DNA of 64,000 nt, from NCBI RefSeq assembly GCF_008195825.1, contig NZ_CP043329.1:1736001-1800000 (forward strand), read 5' to 3'. Under the pieces are notes generated by a model that made no database searches, was not told the origin of the DNA, and saw only the letters and a program-made list of their open reading frames with translations. This document shows, piece by piece, positions 45,244 through 53,855 of the stretch (positions within the stretch are counted from its first letter, which is position 1; the number at the start of each line of letters is the position of its first letter). A program made the translations under genes and the position numbers. The stretch comes from Pedobacter aquae (lineage in GTDB: Bacteria > Bacteroidota > Bacteroidia > Sphingobacteriales > Sphingobacteriaceae).

Positions 45244-46635
45244 CTATTTCAAAAACAATTCTATAACAGGAATTTCTGTATTTGGAGCTTGTACCGGTAA
45301 TTCTAAAATAACATCATTTTCGCTAACCATTTCTGTTGTATGGCCTCCTGGTTTTATATCTTGCTTAAATTTGATTTCGGAACCATCATTTAATAACTGT
45401 GCATAAGAGAATTTATCTTTAAAATTCTTAAGATGTAAAGATTTGAAAGGCCATTGCAACACGTGAATGTATAATCGTTTAGTTTTTTCATTATAAGTTA
45501 ACAAGCAATTAGCAGGCTTCTCAAAAGTTTCTGGTGCTTGCGTACAACCATAAATGGCTCTGCTATTGTATTTCATCCATTTGCCTATACCTTCTAAACG
45601 CTCATCTGCCCTATCATCAAACATTCCTCTGGCAGTTGGACCAACATTTAATAACAAATTGCCTCCTTTACTTACGGTTTCTATCAGCATGGCTATAAGC
45701 TGTCTGTTAGATTTCCATGAATATTCATCTCTGAAATATCCCCATGAACCAGAAAAAGTTTGGCAAGTTTCCCAAGGAACTTGTACACCATTTACGGTAG
45801 GCCATTTGGTTGGCATAAATTGTTCTGGCGTTTTATAATCCCATCCTGTTGGCGTATTGTTTAAATCTAAACGGTCATTAACAATAATATTTGGTTGTAA
45901 TTTTCTGGTAAGCGCTAGTAATGCTTGCGAATCCCAATCATCTTTTCCTTTTCCGTTAACACCAGGGTATGAATAATCATAAAATATCAAATCTATTTTA
46001 CCGTAATTGGTTAAAAGCTCAGTTACTTGATTTTTAAGATATTGTTGGTATTTTTTGATGTCTCTTTTCTGGTTAAGCTCTTCTATATTTTTTGCTTGAC
46101 TTAATGGATGAATCCTGTCTATAGGAAAATCCGGATGATGCCAATCTATCAAAGAATAATAAAAACCAACTTTTAAACCTTGAGAGCGCAACTCTTCTAC
46201 AAAAGGCTTTAGTAAATCTTTACCAATAGGTGTATTGGTAGCTTTATAATCGGTATATTTTGAATCCCAAAGGCAAAATCCTTCATGGTGTTTGGTGGTA
46301 ATAACCACATATTTCATTCCGGCTTCTTTAGCTTTCCTCACCCACTCTTTAGGGTCATACATATCAGGATTAAACACTTCAAAATACTTCCTGTATTGCT
46401 CGGCATCCATTTTTTCTCGGCTCTGCACCCATTCATGTCTAGCAGCAGAAGCATATAAACCCCAATGAATAAACATCCCAAAACGGGCATTTGTCCACCA
46501 TTTTAATCGTTCTTCTTTTGCTTGTGGTGTTTCTGTTGCAGTAATTGCCTTTGCAGATTGGGCTTGAAGTGCACCCATATTAAGGCTAAATAAAAAAACT
46601 GCACCTAAGCAGTAATTGATAAAAGTTCTTTTCAT
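45244..46635 (-). CDS. Alpha-L-fucosidase, GH29 family
   Basis: 463 residues with signal peptide MKRTFINYCLGAVFLFSLNM, cut near LQAQS. The GH29 barrel is plain: WWTNARFGMFIHWGLYA, YVVITTKHHEGFCLWDSKY, GFYYSLIDWHHPDFP and the nucleophile region LIFYDYSYPG, then GGNLLLNVGPTARG. It removes terminal fucose from glycans, probably in the periplasm. No SusC/D pair is adjacent. The gene is convergent with the DUF2383 gene. A second GH29-like gene lies at 59482; the two share low similarity and probably differ in linkage. Confidence 0.92.
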   Translation of the reverse strand: MKRTFINYCLGAVFLFSLNMGALQAQSAKAITATETPQAKEERLKWWTNARFGMFIHWGLYASAARHEWVQSREKMDAEQYRKYFEVFNPDMYDPKEWVRKAKEAGMKYVVITTKHHEGFCLWDSKYTDYKATNTPIGKDLLKPFVEELRSQGLKVGFYYSLIDWHHPDFPIDRIHPLSQAKNIEELNQKRDIKKYQQYLKNQVTELLTNYGKIDLIFYDYSYPGVNGKGKDDWDSQALLALTRKLQPNIIVNDRLDLNNTPTGWDYKTPEQFMPTKWPTVNGVQVPWETCQTFSGSWGYFRDEYSWKSNRQLIAMLIETVSKGGNLLLNVGPTARGMFDDRADERLEGIGKWMKYNSRAIYGCTQAPETFEKPANCLLTYNEKTKRLYIHVLQWPFKSLHLKNFKDKFSYAQLLNDGSEIKFKQDIKPGGHTTEMVSENDVILELPVQAPNTEIPVIELFLK

Positions 46636-46893
46636 TATTTAAAATTGGTTTGGTTGAGTTTTACTTTGGTTGTTAAAACTGATGTAATTTATGGAAATAA
46701 TTTTATTAATGATAGGATTTAAATGCAACAGTAATTATTAAACTGGCTATAAATAGGTATCAAAATTAAGAGGTTTTTTAGGCGTTTTGATATTAAAACA
46801 TAGCCAAATTCTTTCTTATAGGAAGTAAGTTTTTAGGGTATAAACATTTTAATCCCTTAAAGTTCAATAGCTTCTAAAAAAAGGTAAAAATCA
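46636..46893. other. AT-rich spacer without a supported gene
   Basis: The spacer between the fucosidase start and the tRNA-Lys promoter (46894). I see no gene, tRNA or strong hairpin in it; it probably contains the fucosidase promoter. Confidence 0.5.
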
Positions 46894-46925
46894 TTTGCAT
46901 GGTATAGCTTAGAAAGCTATCTTTG
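46894..46925 (+). promoter_or_regulatory. Promoter of the tRNA-Lys pair
   Basis: TTTG (46894-46897) and TATCTTTG (46918-46925) are spaced by 20 bp, a close match to the Bacteroidota consensus. The -7 box ends 40 bp before the first tRNA. Confidence 0.75.
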
Positions 46926-46965
46926 CACAACTTTCAAGAAAACGGTAAAACGAAGAAGAAAGTAT

Positions 46966-47041
46966 GATTCCGTAGCTCAGCTGGTAGAGCATTACACTTT
47001 TAATGTAGTGGTCCTGGGTTCGAATCCCAGCGGGATCACCA
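46966..47041 (+). tRNA. tRNA-Lys (anticodon TTT), copy 1
   Basis: 76 nt including encoded CCA. The acceptor GATTCCG pairs with CGGGATC, the anticodon loop CTTTTAA presents TTT, and the T arm is CTGGGTTCGAATCCCAG. It is identical to the copy at 47094-47169. MnmA, encoded in this window, modifies this tRNA class. Confidence 0.97.
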
Positions 47042-47051
47042 GAAAATACAC

Positions 47052-47078
47052 AAGCCTCAGCAAGTGAGGCTTTTTTTA
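47052..47078 (+). terminator. Terminator between the two tRNA-Lys genes
   Basis: GCCTCA (47054-47059) and TGAGGC (47065-47070) with a 5-base loop, then seven T. It should reduce readthrough from copy 1 to copy 2. Confidence 0.8.
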
Positions 47079-47093
47079 ATAAATCAAGAAACT

Positions 47094-47169
47094 GATTCCG
47101 TAGCTCAGCTGGTAGAGCATTACACTTTTAATGTAGTGGTCCTGGGTTCGAATCCCAGCGGGATCACCA
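47094..47169 (+). tRNA. tRNA-Lys (anticodon TTT), copy 2
   Basis: Base-for-base identical to the first copy over 76 nt, CCA included, and preceded by a different 52-bp spacer. No separate promoter is evident in the spacer, so it may depend on partial readthrough. Confidence 0.97.
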
Positions 47170-47174
47170 AAATT

Positions 47175-47203
47175 AAAGCTTCTCTTATAGGGAAGCTTTT
47201 TTG
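47175..47203 (+). terminator. Terminator after the second tRNA-Lys
   Basis: AAAGCTTC (47175-47182) and GAAGCTTT (47192-47199) form an 8-bp stem followed by six T. Confidence 0.85.
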
Positions 47204-47254
47204 GTTTATAGGCGGTTTATCATCCCTATCAAAATCACTTACAATTTCCTTCTT

Positions 47255-48415
47255 TTAAACCCTTAGCAGCCTCAATCTTAAATAATAAAACAAGCCTAAG
47301 CCAGCAAAAAGTACAGATATTATAAAAAGTAAATCCTGATAATAAGGAATAACAACTGCGTAAAGACCTAAAAAAGGCTGCAAAAAAAGTAGAAATACAT
47401 AAGCAAAGCTCAATAGCAGATAAAACCTATTGAGTAATTCTGTCTGTATAGTTTTTAAGATTAATTGATGAAAGAGCACCGGAGTTATACATCCTAAAGT
47501 TATAAGGTGTAAATAACCAATAATTAAGTTTCTTTGAGACGCTACCCAAGAGGAAACCTCTGGCAAACAAATGATCACTTGAAAAAGTACTTTGAGAGAT
47601 ATCGCCAACACTACAAAATTGATGGAATAAGGTAATTTAGCTGTTCTTTTACGCAGCTTAAATAGCATAACAAACCAACTTATAGCATGCAATAAGGCGC
47701 TTAAAAAAGCGATGATATAAACATACTGAAGGGGCTTTGCCCATAATGTAAAAATGAAAAACAAAGGCAACGTAGAGCCTATAAATAACTTTAACCAGGT
47801 AGAAATGGGCTGATGGTTTTGATCTTTCAAAAACTCAAGAGCAATTAATCCTAATGCGGCTAACAACATCCAGCCGTTAAGCTGAAAGTGCAAATAAAAA
47901 TAGATAGCGTTTTGATAAACAACTCCGCTATAGCCTAATACTTTTAAAAAACCTAAAGCAAAAGGACCAACAGAAGATAATATCAAGAACCAAATACTAG
48001 CTTTAATTAATTGTTTTGATACCAGCTGACCCATTTGCCGCAGCCGCCCTAATACCACATAAGCAAACCAATAAGTAACAAATAAGAATAAGGTAGACAA
48101 AATGATAGAAATAAGCTTATAGCCTTGTATGGAGAAACTAACAAGCATCCCGTAAGAAGAAAGAATAGTTAAAAGTGCTATCCAAGAAAAAGATTTTTGA
48201 TGCTGTACAGGTAGTTTATTGGCGAAGATTAAAACAAAAGCTAGAAAAACCCATCCAGCGAAAGCGAAATGAGAATGTGCATGTAAAATATTCATGTAGT
48301 TTAGCTGGGGTATAGAGAAACTAATCATGTACCTCAGAACGACACCAAATAATGCCAAAACCACAAAATTGAGAAACACCCAATGCACAAAATTTATCTT
48401 AGCTATCCGTTTCAT
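47255..48415 (-). CDS. Heme-copper-oxidase-like membrane protein in the NO cluster
   Basis: 386 residues, about 11-12 membrane segments. HAHSHFAFAGWVFLAFVLIF near residue 45 and HFQLNGWMLLAALG resemble heme-ligand helices of heme-copper oxidase subunit I and of NnrS-like proteins, but the full set of catalytic histidines of a cytochrome oxidase is not visible. It ends the NO-stress gene run and directly abuts DUF59 (no gap). A role in handling NO or heme in the membrane is inferred from context; I cannot name it. Confidence 0.7.
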   Translation of the reverse strand: MKRIAKINFVHWVFLNFVVLALFGVVLRYMISFSIPQLNYMNILHAHSHFAFAGWVFLAFVLIFANKLPVQHQKSFSWIALLTILSSYGMLVSFSIQGYKLISIILSTLFLFVTYWFAYVVLGRLRQMGQLVSKQLIKASIWFLILSSVGPFALGFLKVLGYSGVVYQNAIYFYLHFQLNGWMLLAALGLIALEFLKDQNHQPISTWLKLFIGSTLPLFFIFTLWAKPLQYVYIIAFLSALLHAISWFVMLFKLRKRTAKLPYSINFVVLAISLKVLFQVIICLPEVSSWVASQRNLIIGYLHLITLGCITPVLFHQLILKTIQTELLNRFYLLLSFAYVFLLFLQPFLGLYAVVIPYYQDLLFIISVLFAGLGLFYYLRLRLLRV

Positions 48416-48742
48416 TTAGATACCCAATAAACGTTTTCCTTCTTCCGATATATTTTTATGAGACCATGCTGGCTCCCAAACTAAATTAACGGTGGTTTTA
48501 TAATCAGGATAATGCTGCTCTAGGCAATTTTGCACTCCACCTACTATACTAGATCCCATTGGACAATGTGATGAAGATAAAGTCATCTCTATTTCAATTT
48601 GATTTTCTTTTACATAAACCGCATAAACCAAACCTAAATCTATGATATTTATTTCTAGCTCTGGGTCTATAACTAAACGTAGGGTTTCCATAATTTCCAT
48701 CTTCAAGAAATTATCTTTTTCTGTAATATCAAACTGTTTCAT
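48416..48742 (-). CDS. DUF59/MIP18-family metal-sulfur assembly factor
   Basis: 108 residues with the DUF59 core: METLRLVIDPELEINIIDLGLVY, MTLSSSHCPMGSSIVG with the conserved Cys, and VNLVWEPAWSHKNISEEGKR. Relatives (SufT, PaaD-like) help assemble iron-sulfur proteins. It overlaps the upstream membrane protein gene by 14 bp and abuts the one after, so it is translated with this cluster, consistent with repair of centres damaged by NO. Confidence 0.87.
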   Translation of the reverse strand: MKQFDITEKDNFLKMEIMETLRLVIDPELEINIIDLGLVYAVYVKENQIEIEMTLSSSHCPMGSSIVGGVQNCLEQHYPDYKTTVNLVWEPAWSHKNISEEGKRLLGI

Positions 48743-50018
48743 GACTTATTCTTTTGGGTTTATGAAAAACAACCACCAATACATTAGCAACATACAGTAG
48801 CGCAGTTGATAAAAAACATATCAATCCTATTTTAACGAGTAAAGTAGATTTCACCATTAAGCCCACATAAAATATCAAGCAGAAAAGCGAAAAAACAACA
48901 AGTTGCACTTTAAGCAAACCATTGTTGTATAAGTTTGCGGGCAAAGGGATATTGCCTTTTCCTGTTAAGTGCTCATAATGTTTTACCCAAGCTATATAAG
49001 GTAAGGTTTTAAAGGTTTGCCCCAAAATAAGCGCTGTTATCCATCCCATTAATAATAAAGTACCATATAAATTAGAATTTCTGATGGCTAAGGGATTCTC
49101 TTTTAACTGATGATAAATGATAAATGGCAATACAATAAGTGCCACTACAAGCAAAATAAAAGATAAAAGCGTATGCCAAATAGGTAAATCTACAGTTTTA
49201 CGCATTCTACTAAACACACATTCTAAAACATAGGCTAACCAAGCTGTAATTCCACAAGCAGCAATTAAAGCAATAAAATATGTTTTAAAGTTAATTCCGG
49301 CATAATAAGTATCTATCAAAAACAAAAGCAAACTAATATTGATGAGATAATAAGCCACATTTAGATATTTAACAGGTTGTTTGGTTGATACTAAAAACAT
49401 AGGAATAAGTTTAGCACTAGCCCCCATAATGAGTAATAAAAACCAACCACCTATACCCATATGAGCATGCATTTTTAGAAATTGAAGATGGTCCTTAGGC
49501 AAAAACGGATATCGGAAATTAAATACCATTAGCAGTCCTAAAATAGCCGTTGCTAAAAGCCAAATGCTTGCTGTAACCATAAACTCTTGATATATATTTT
49601 GGTTTTTAACTTGTTTAGCTGTTAAAACCATGTTTAGCACAAAAAACACAATGCCTACTAAAAGAAAAACACTAGCGATTTGCATGATGATGCCGGGCTC
49701 AAAAATCCAAAAGGAGAACACTAAAAAAATTAAACCTATAAAGAATAAGCCTAAACTTAACCAGCTTAGTTTTATACTATACAAAGTGGTTTCTAAAATT
49801 ACCGGGAGCAGTTGATAACAAGCACCAAAAATAATTAAAGTAGCCCATCCTAAAGCTGCTGTGTGGGTGATAGCCAATAATTTGGGATGAAAATAATGTC
49901 CGTTTAAATCCTCAGAAGCTATCCATAACATGACAGCCATAGCTAAAAAAGAACAAGCGGCTAGGAGATAATGCGTAACCACTAATTGATATAAGGATGA
50001 TTGGCTTTGGTTAGTCAT
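48729..50018 (-). CDS. NnrS-like or oxidase-like 12-TM membrane protein
   Basis: 429 residues, about 12 membrane segments. HTAALGWATLIIFGACYQLL and KMHAHMGIGGWFLLLIMG are the expected His-containing helices of the heme-copper/NnrS superfamily. It is a paralogue in style of the protein at 47255. No norB-type nitric oxide reductase motif is evident, so I leave the activity open. It overlaps the DUF2249 gene by 8 bp and DUF59 by 14 bp, indicating tight coupling in one operon. Confidence 0.72.
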   Translation of the reverse strand: MTNQSQSSLYQLVVTHYLLAACSFLAMAVMLWIASEDLNGHYFHPKLLAITHTAALGWATLIIFGACYQLLPVILETTLYSIKLSWLSLGLFFIGLIFLVFSFWIFEPGIIMQIASVFLLVGIVFFVLNMVLTAKQVKNQNIYQEFMVTASIWLLATAILGLLMVFNFRYPFLPKDHLQFLKMHAHMGIGGWFLLLIMGASAKLIPMFLVSTKQPVKYLNVAYYLINISLLLFLIDTYYAGINFKTYFIALIAACGITAWLAYVLECVFSRMRKTVDLPIWHTLLSFILLVVALIVLPFIIYHQLKENPLAIRNSNLYGTLLLMGWITALILGQTFKTLPYIAWVKHYEHLTGKGNIPLPANLYNNGLLKVQLVVFSLFCLIFYVGLMVKSTLLVKIGLICFLSTALLYVANVLVVVFHKPKRISHETV

Positions 50019-50835
50019 GATGGAAAATCAAAAGGTTTATATTTTTATCATCTACTCTTTGCATCAAGCATGTAAAACCACGTTCTTTTAGCTGCTCTAG
50101 AAGAATTAATGGAACCTTCTTGTGTTTAACATATAAAGCTTTAGCCTGAGGTAGTTTTTCTAGGCTTTGCAAAATGCTTACCATGGGTAAAGGCATTTCT
50201 AAATGCCTAACATCTTGTGTTATTATATCGTCACCAAAAACTTGCAGCTGTTGGTTAAACTCATCATGAGCGCTTTCAAACACATCATTTGTTTTTATTT
50301 TCTCTTTTAGCTGATCCTGTTCTTGCTTGGCAAACCATGTGATAACCAAATTGGGGTTTTGTCTTTCTACATGATGTTTAAAACCTTTTTTGGCTAGTAA
50401 ATGAATTAAAGGTATGGGTTCAAAAGTATTGATAAGCTTTAAACACTGCTGCTGCTGGAGGTTTTCAATAGCATGAAGGATTTGCTTTAAAGGATCTTCC
50501 TGACGATTGATAAACGCTCTTACATCTAATGTTACCGGTTCTAAATCCTGAAAAGAAAAATCTTTAAGGCTTAATACTGTATTATCTTCTAAACGCTTAG
50601 CATCATCAATCTCAAAACCTATTTCAGACATTTTCTGCATAAAATCTTCTGGCTTGGTACCTGCAATTTTACAGGCATCGGCAATGCTAACTCTGCCTGC
50701 AAAAAGTTTCCTTAAAAGCGGATTTCTGAGTTTATTAAAATGAGGATTTAAATCTGCTAAAGCCTCTATCACAGCAGAATTATGCTTTATTAATACAGAA
50801 ATTTTGGTTTGTAAATTAATTTGCCCAGAATTCAT
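50011..50835 (-). CDS. DUF1858-DUF2249 protein
   Basis: 274 residues. An N-terminal DUF1858-like helical part (VIEALADLNPHFNKLRNPLLRK, then VSIADACKIAG) is followed by two DUF2249 units: VTLDVRAFINRQEDPLKQIL with LKLINTFEPIPLIHLLAKKG, and QDVRHLEMPLPMVSILQSLEKL with KVPLILLEQLKERG. DUF2249 is a TusA-like fold often fused to or beside hemerythrin and RIC proteins. It overlaps the hemerythrin gene by 20 bp. It probably serves NO sensing or repair, but no mechanism is known. Confidence 0.82.
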   Translation of the reverse strand: MNSGQINLQTKISVLIKHNSAVIEALADLNPHFNKLRNPLLRKLFAGRVSIADACKIAGTKPEDFMQKMSEIGFEIDDAKRLEDNTVLSLKDFSFQDLEPVTLDVRAFINRQEDPLKQILHAIENLQQQQCLKLINTFEPIPLIHLLAKKGFKHHVERQNPNLVITWFAKQEQDQLKEKIKTNDVFESAHDEFNQQLQVFGDDIITQDVRHLEMPLPMVSILQSLEKLPQAKALYVKHKKVPLILLEQLKERGFTCLMQRVDDKNINLLIFHHD

Positions 50836-51283
50836 GAGGATAATTTTCTATGTAAGGAACATGTAAATGATCAATCTCTTTACCTATAATTTCTAACTCT
50901 TCTGCAGCTAAAGTAGACTCTAGATAAGGAAAAAATTCTCTTTCCTCGTAACGGATATGAGCCTCTAATACCTCAGCTAGACGCATAAGACCCGCTGAAT
51001 CTTTCGGCTTTGAAGAAATAAGTTGCTGAATTAATGTTCTAATTTCTGTATGCTCTTTCATTACTCTTTTACCATACTCATCATCAGGAAGCAAGTAAAC
51101 AAGAATCTGATTTTCTTCTGCCTCAAAGTGTTTAAACAATGCTTCCTGAGCAAAATAAGCCACATACTTTATGATTTCTATTACAGCCACTTGCTTTTTT
51201 AAGCCTTGCTTAATTTTCCATCCTAATAATAAACCATGATGATGGTCTCTGGATAACTCAATCAGATTCTTGTTACGTTTCAT
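50816..51283 (-). CDS. Hemerythrin-domain protein
   Basis: 155 residues, a four-helix bundle with the His/Glu pattern of a di-iron hemerythrin: LSRDHHHGLLLGWKIK, LFKHFEAEENQILVYL, MKEHTEIRTLIQQL and HIRYEEREFFPYLE. These can bind O2 or NO. It lies 16 bp after ric and overlaps the DUF2249 gene, so all three are co-translated. Confidence 0.88.
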   Translation of the reverse strand: MKRNKNLIELSRDHHHGLLLGWKIKQGLKKQVAVIEIIKYVAYFAQEALFKHFEAEENQILVYLLPDDEYGKRVMKEHTEIRTLIQQLISSKPKDSAGLMRLAEVLEAHIRYEEREFFPYLESTLAAEELEIIGKEIDHLHVPYIENYPHEFWAN

Positions 51284-51299
51284 ATGCTTTTTGGTGGAT

Positions 51300-52253
51300 T
51301 TAAACTGATAAATCTTTCTCTAGACGAATGGCTTTAGGGAAAAGAATGTTGTTTTCTAGATGAACATGATTAAACAAATCGTTTTCAAACTCTTGTAATT
51401 TCTTAAAGAGAATAGTGTAAGATGTGCAGGCATCCTGAGGCAACAAATAATTCTGCGTAAGCTCACGAATTTCAGCTAAATCTTCTCCGGCATGTTCATG
51501 TTCTACCTCCATAATTTGTGTAGGATTACTTACGCTACCAAAAGGTGCTTCAATAAATTTGGTTTTATTTTTAGCTGCCGATGCTAAAGCTTTAACATGA
51601 GGAAAAAGAATTTTTTCTTCTTTTTCAAGATGTAAGCTTAAATCATGAGCTATCCTGTTGAAGATATAAGCAACTTTTATAAGCTCTGGATGTCTATCGC
51701 CATGTACACGAGCAACTTTATTTGCGAGTTCAAGAATGAAAGGAATATTTTCTTTTACGTATTGATGATGGGTATTTTCAATATAATCACTTAAAAAACC
51801 TAAATCCCATGAATCAAAAGGTAATGCATTTGCCTGCTCTATATCGTTAATTTCAGAAAGTTGTGCTTTTACGACTTCAACATCAATTCCCTTTTTATCG
51901 CAAACTTCGGCTAGTGTTTTTTTACCTCCACAGCAAAAATCTATACCTAACTTTTTAAAAACCTGTGCTTTTCTGTAATCTTTTACAACCATTTCACCAA
52001 TGGTTTCTTGCGGCTGATTTGCATCTATTTTACCAATTTTTACTTCCCAAATTTCTGGACCATTGGCTAAATACTCCCATGTAAAAACATGGCCACGCTC
52101 TCCTATCAATTGGTAATAAAGCGGTTTTGGATCGTGGTCGTTATGAATAATAAATGCCTCATTTGGATTTAAATCGTCAAATTTTTCAAAAATTTGTGGA
52201 TGCTTAAATCGAGGTTCAATCTTGGTTACATCAAGTGTTAGAATAGTTTCCAT
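51300..52253 (-). CDS. ric: Iron-sulfur cluster repair di-iron protein (RIC/ScdA)
   Basis: 317 residues in three parts: an N-terminal DUF2249-type domain (about 1-85; EIWEVKIGKI), the ScdA_N motif with KLGIDFCCGGKKTLAEVC, and a hemerythrin-like C-terminal bundle with His/Glu ligands (ENTHHQYVKENIPFI; HLEKEEKILFPHV; EHEHAGEDL; HVHLENNILFPKA). RIC proteins repair iron-sulfur clusters after NO or oxidative damage. It heads the NO-stress block, and a 16-bp palindrome shared with the nos promoter lies 25 bp upstream of its ATG. Confidence 0.93.
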   Translation of the reverse strand: METILTLDVTKIEPRFKHPQIFEKFDDLNPNEAFIIHNDHDPKPLYYQLIGERGHVFTWEYLANGPEIWEVKIGKIDANQPQETIGEMVVKDYRKAQVFKKLGIDFCCGGKKTLAEVCDKKGIDVEVVKAQLSEINDIEQANALPFDSWDLGFLSDYIENTHHQYVKENIPFILELANKVARVHGDRHPELIKVAYIFNRIAHDLSLHLEKEEKILFPHVKALASAAKNKTKFIEAPFGSVSNPTQIMEVEHEHAGEDLAEIRELTQNYLLPQDACTSYTILFKKLQEFENDLFNHVHLENNILFPKAIRLEKDLSV

Positions 52254-52277
52254 AAAATTTCTTGCTTTACATAATAA

Positions 52278-52293
52278 AAGATAAACTTATCTT
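52278..52293. promoter_or_regulatory. Candidate Rrf2-type operator upstream of ric
   Basis: AAGATAA, two bases, TTATCTT: a perfect 7-2-7 palindrome, 25 bp before the ric ATG. The site at 58719-58734 before the nos operon has the same form with one change. The Rrf2 regulator at 58853 is the likely binder by position. Confidence 0.6.
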
Positions 52294-52377
52294 CTATTAC
52301 AAAAGAGCTAAGAAATTCAGTAGTAAAAAATGATGACCATCACGTTTGAACGATTTTTAGGAGAATAATTGAAGTAA

Positions 52378-53148
52378 TTAGAGGTCTTTCTTTTTGAAGA
52401 TTTTAAGTGCCAATATCATAGGAATTACAATCCACAAAAGTTGGAGTATTAAAGAAAAAGCTATGCCTAAACCGCTACCAAAAAACTGCTGATATAAGGC
52501 CCCGGTATAACCCATAAGGGCAGAAATATCTAATTGCAAGAGAATCAATATCCTAGCTAAATCAATAGGATTAAGAGAGATAATAGCTATCATGGCTTTT
52601 TCTAAAGGATAATCGCCAAAAAGGAAAAGAAAAAGCAGTACCAAGCCATCAAAAATAATAGCGAAATAAAACCAAATCATTAAAGCCAGACCTATCCCTT
52701 TAGCTTTATCTCTGGTAATGGTTGATGCCCAAAAAGCAAGAGAAATAAAACTTAGTGTAAGTAAAGCGCCGGTAGCCATCATGGTTAAACCTGTGGTAGA
52801 AAAAGCAAATACCGCTATGGGCACACAAACACCCAATACAAAAGCAAGAAGAATAGATGTACTGATACCTATATATTTCCCCATCAGAATATGCAGCCTA
52901 CTTATTGGCTGTGATACCAAAAGTTCTGTAAACTCGTAAGCATTAAAATAATATGTAGTTGCATAAACAATACTTACCAAGGGCACAATAATGAGCATGA
53001 CTGTTGTAATACTTACCAAACCTTTAGTAACATCGGCATCAGCCATAAAAATGCTGGTACAAATAATGGCAAGAAGTAAGGTATAAGCAAGTAAAACCTT
53101 ACTTTTAAGAATATCAAAAATGATATATTTAGCTATTTTAAACATCAT
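52378..53148 (-). CDS. nosY: NosY ABC transporter permease
   Basis: 256 residues with six membrane segments (first at about 12-32, last near 230-248), the ABC-2 permease layout of NosY. It works with NosF and NosD to mature the copper centre of nitrous oxide reductase. It overlaps nosF by 4 bp. The NosY signature region FNAYEFTELLVSQPISR after the second helix is present. Confidence 0.9.
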   Translation of the reverse strand: MMFKIAKYIIFDILKSKVLLAYTLLLAIICTSIFMADADVTKGLVSITTVMLIIVPLVSIVYATTYYFNAYEFTELLVSQPISRLHILMGKYIGISTSILLAFVLGVCVPIAVFAFSTTGLTMMATGALLTLSFISLAFWASTITRDKAKGIGLALMIWFYFAIIFDGLVLLFLFLFGDYPLEKAMIAIISLNPIDLARILILLQLDISALMGYTGALYQQFFGSGLGIAFSLILQLLWIVIPMILALKIFKKKDL

Positions 53149-53855
53149 GATGCTAAAATTTTAGTTAAGGCTTTGCCTAATTTTTCTTCGCCTGTGCTAG
53201 ATTTAATTTGGCTAAGTGGCATAAAGAATTTTACTTGTCCTTCAAATAAATACATCACTTCATCTGCAATTTCATCAACCTCGCTCATGATATGTGAAGT
53301 AATAAGAATTAATTTCCCTTTCGCCTTTTGCTCCTGTATTTTTTCTTTCAGGATTTCTGCTGCTAAAGGATCTAAACCTGCTGTTGGTTCGTCAAGTATT
53401 AAAACATCCGGATTAAATAAACAAGCTAGGGCAGCGCTTACTTTTTGTCGCGTTCCGCCAGATAAGGTATGCATGGCTTTGTTAAACATGCTTTGAAGCT
53501 GAAAAGCTGCTATCAAACTTTCATCTAAACCGCTATGCTTTTTCCTGATATCCTGCATCATTTTCAAAAGCTGGCCTATTCGCATATGATCTGGATAACG
53601 CCCAATTTGAGGCATATACCCAATATTTTCTTTGTATTGATAGGTGTTCACAACAGGAGAACCTTTAAAAAATATCTCGCCACTATCTGGTATAACCATA
53701 CCTAAAATAGATTTGATTAAAGTGGTTTTACCTGAAGCATTTGGACCTAAAATAGATACTACCCTACCGCCATTAAAACTACAGTTTAAGCCTTTTAAGA
53801 CATTGAGTTTGCCAAAAGACTTTTTAAGATTGGAAATTTTTATAAGTTCTTCCAT
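53145..53855 (-). CDS. nosF: NosF ABC transporter ATP-binding protein
   Basis: 236 residues with Walker A (GPNASGKTTLIKSILG), signature LSGGTRQKVSAALACLF, Walker B (VLILDEPTAGLDP) and the H-loop in LITSHIMSEVDE. It is the ATPase of the NosDFY complex. It overlaps nosD by 16 bp and nosY by 4 bp, so the three are co-translated. Confidence 0.93.
   Translation of the reverse strand: MEELIKISNLKKSFGKLNVLKGLNCSFNGGRVVSILGPNASGKTTLIKSILGMVIPDSGEIFFKGSPVVNTYQYKENIGYMPQIGRYPDHMRIGQLLKMMQDIRKKHSGLDESLIAAFQLQSMFNKAMHTLSGGTRQKVSAALACLFNPDVLILDEPTAGLDPLAAEILKEKIQEQKAKGKLILITSHIMSEVDEIADEVMYLFEGQVKFFMPLSQIKSSTGEEKLGKALTKILAS

Noticed and set aside
47064-47258. Open frame across the second tRNA-Lys
   Set aside because: It is read through a tRNA gene and its terminator.
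48729-50018. Nitric oxide reductase NorB
   Set aside because: The expected set of six conserved His and the Glu residues of NorB is not seen, although the protein belongs to the same broad superfamily.
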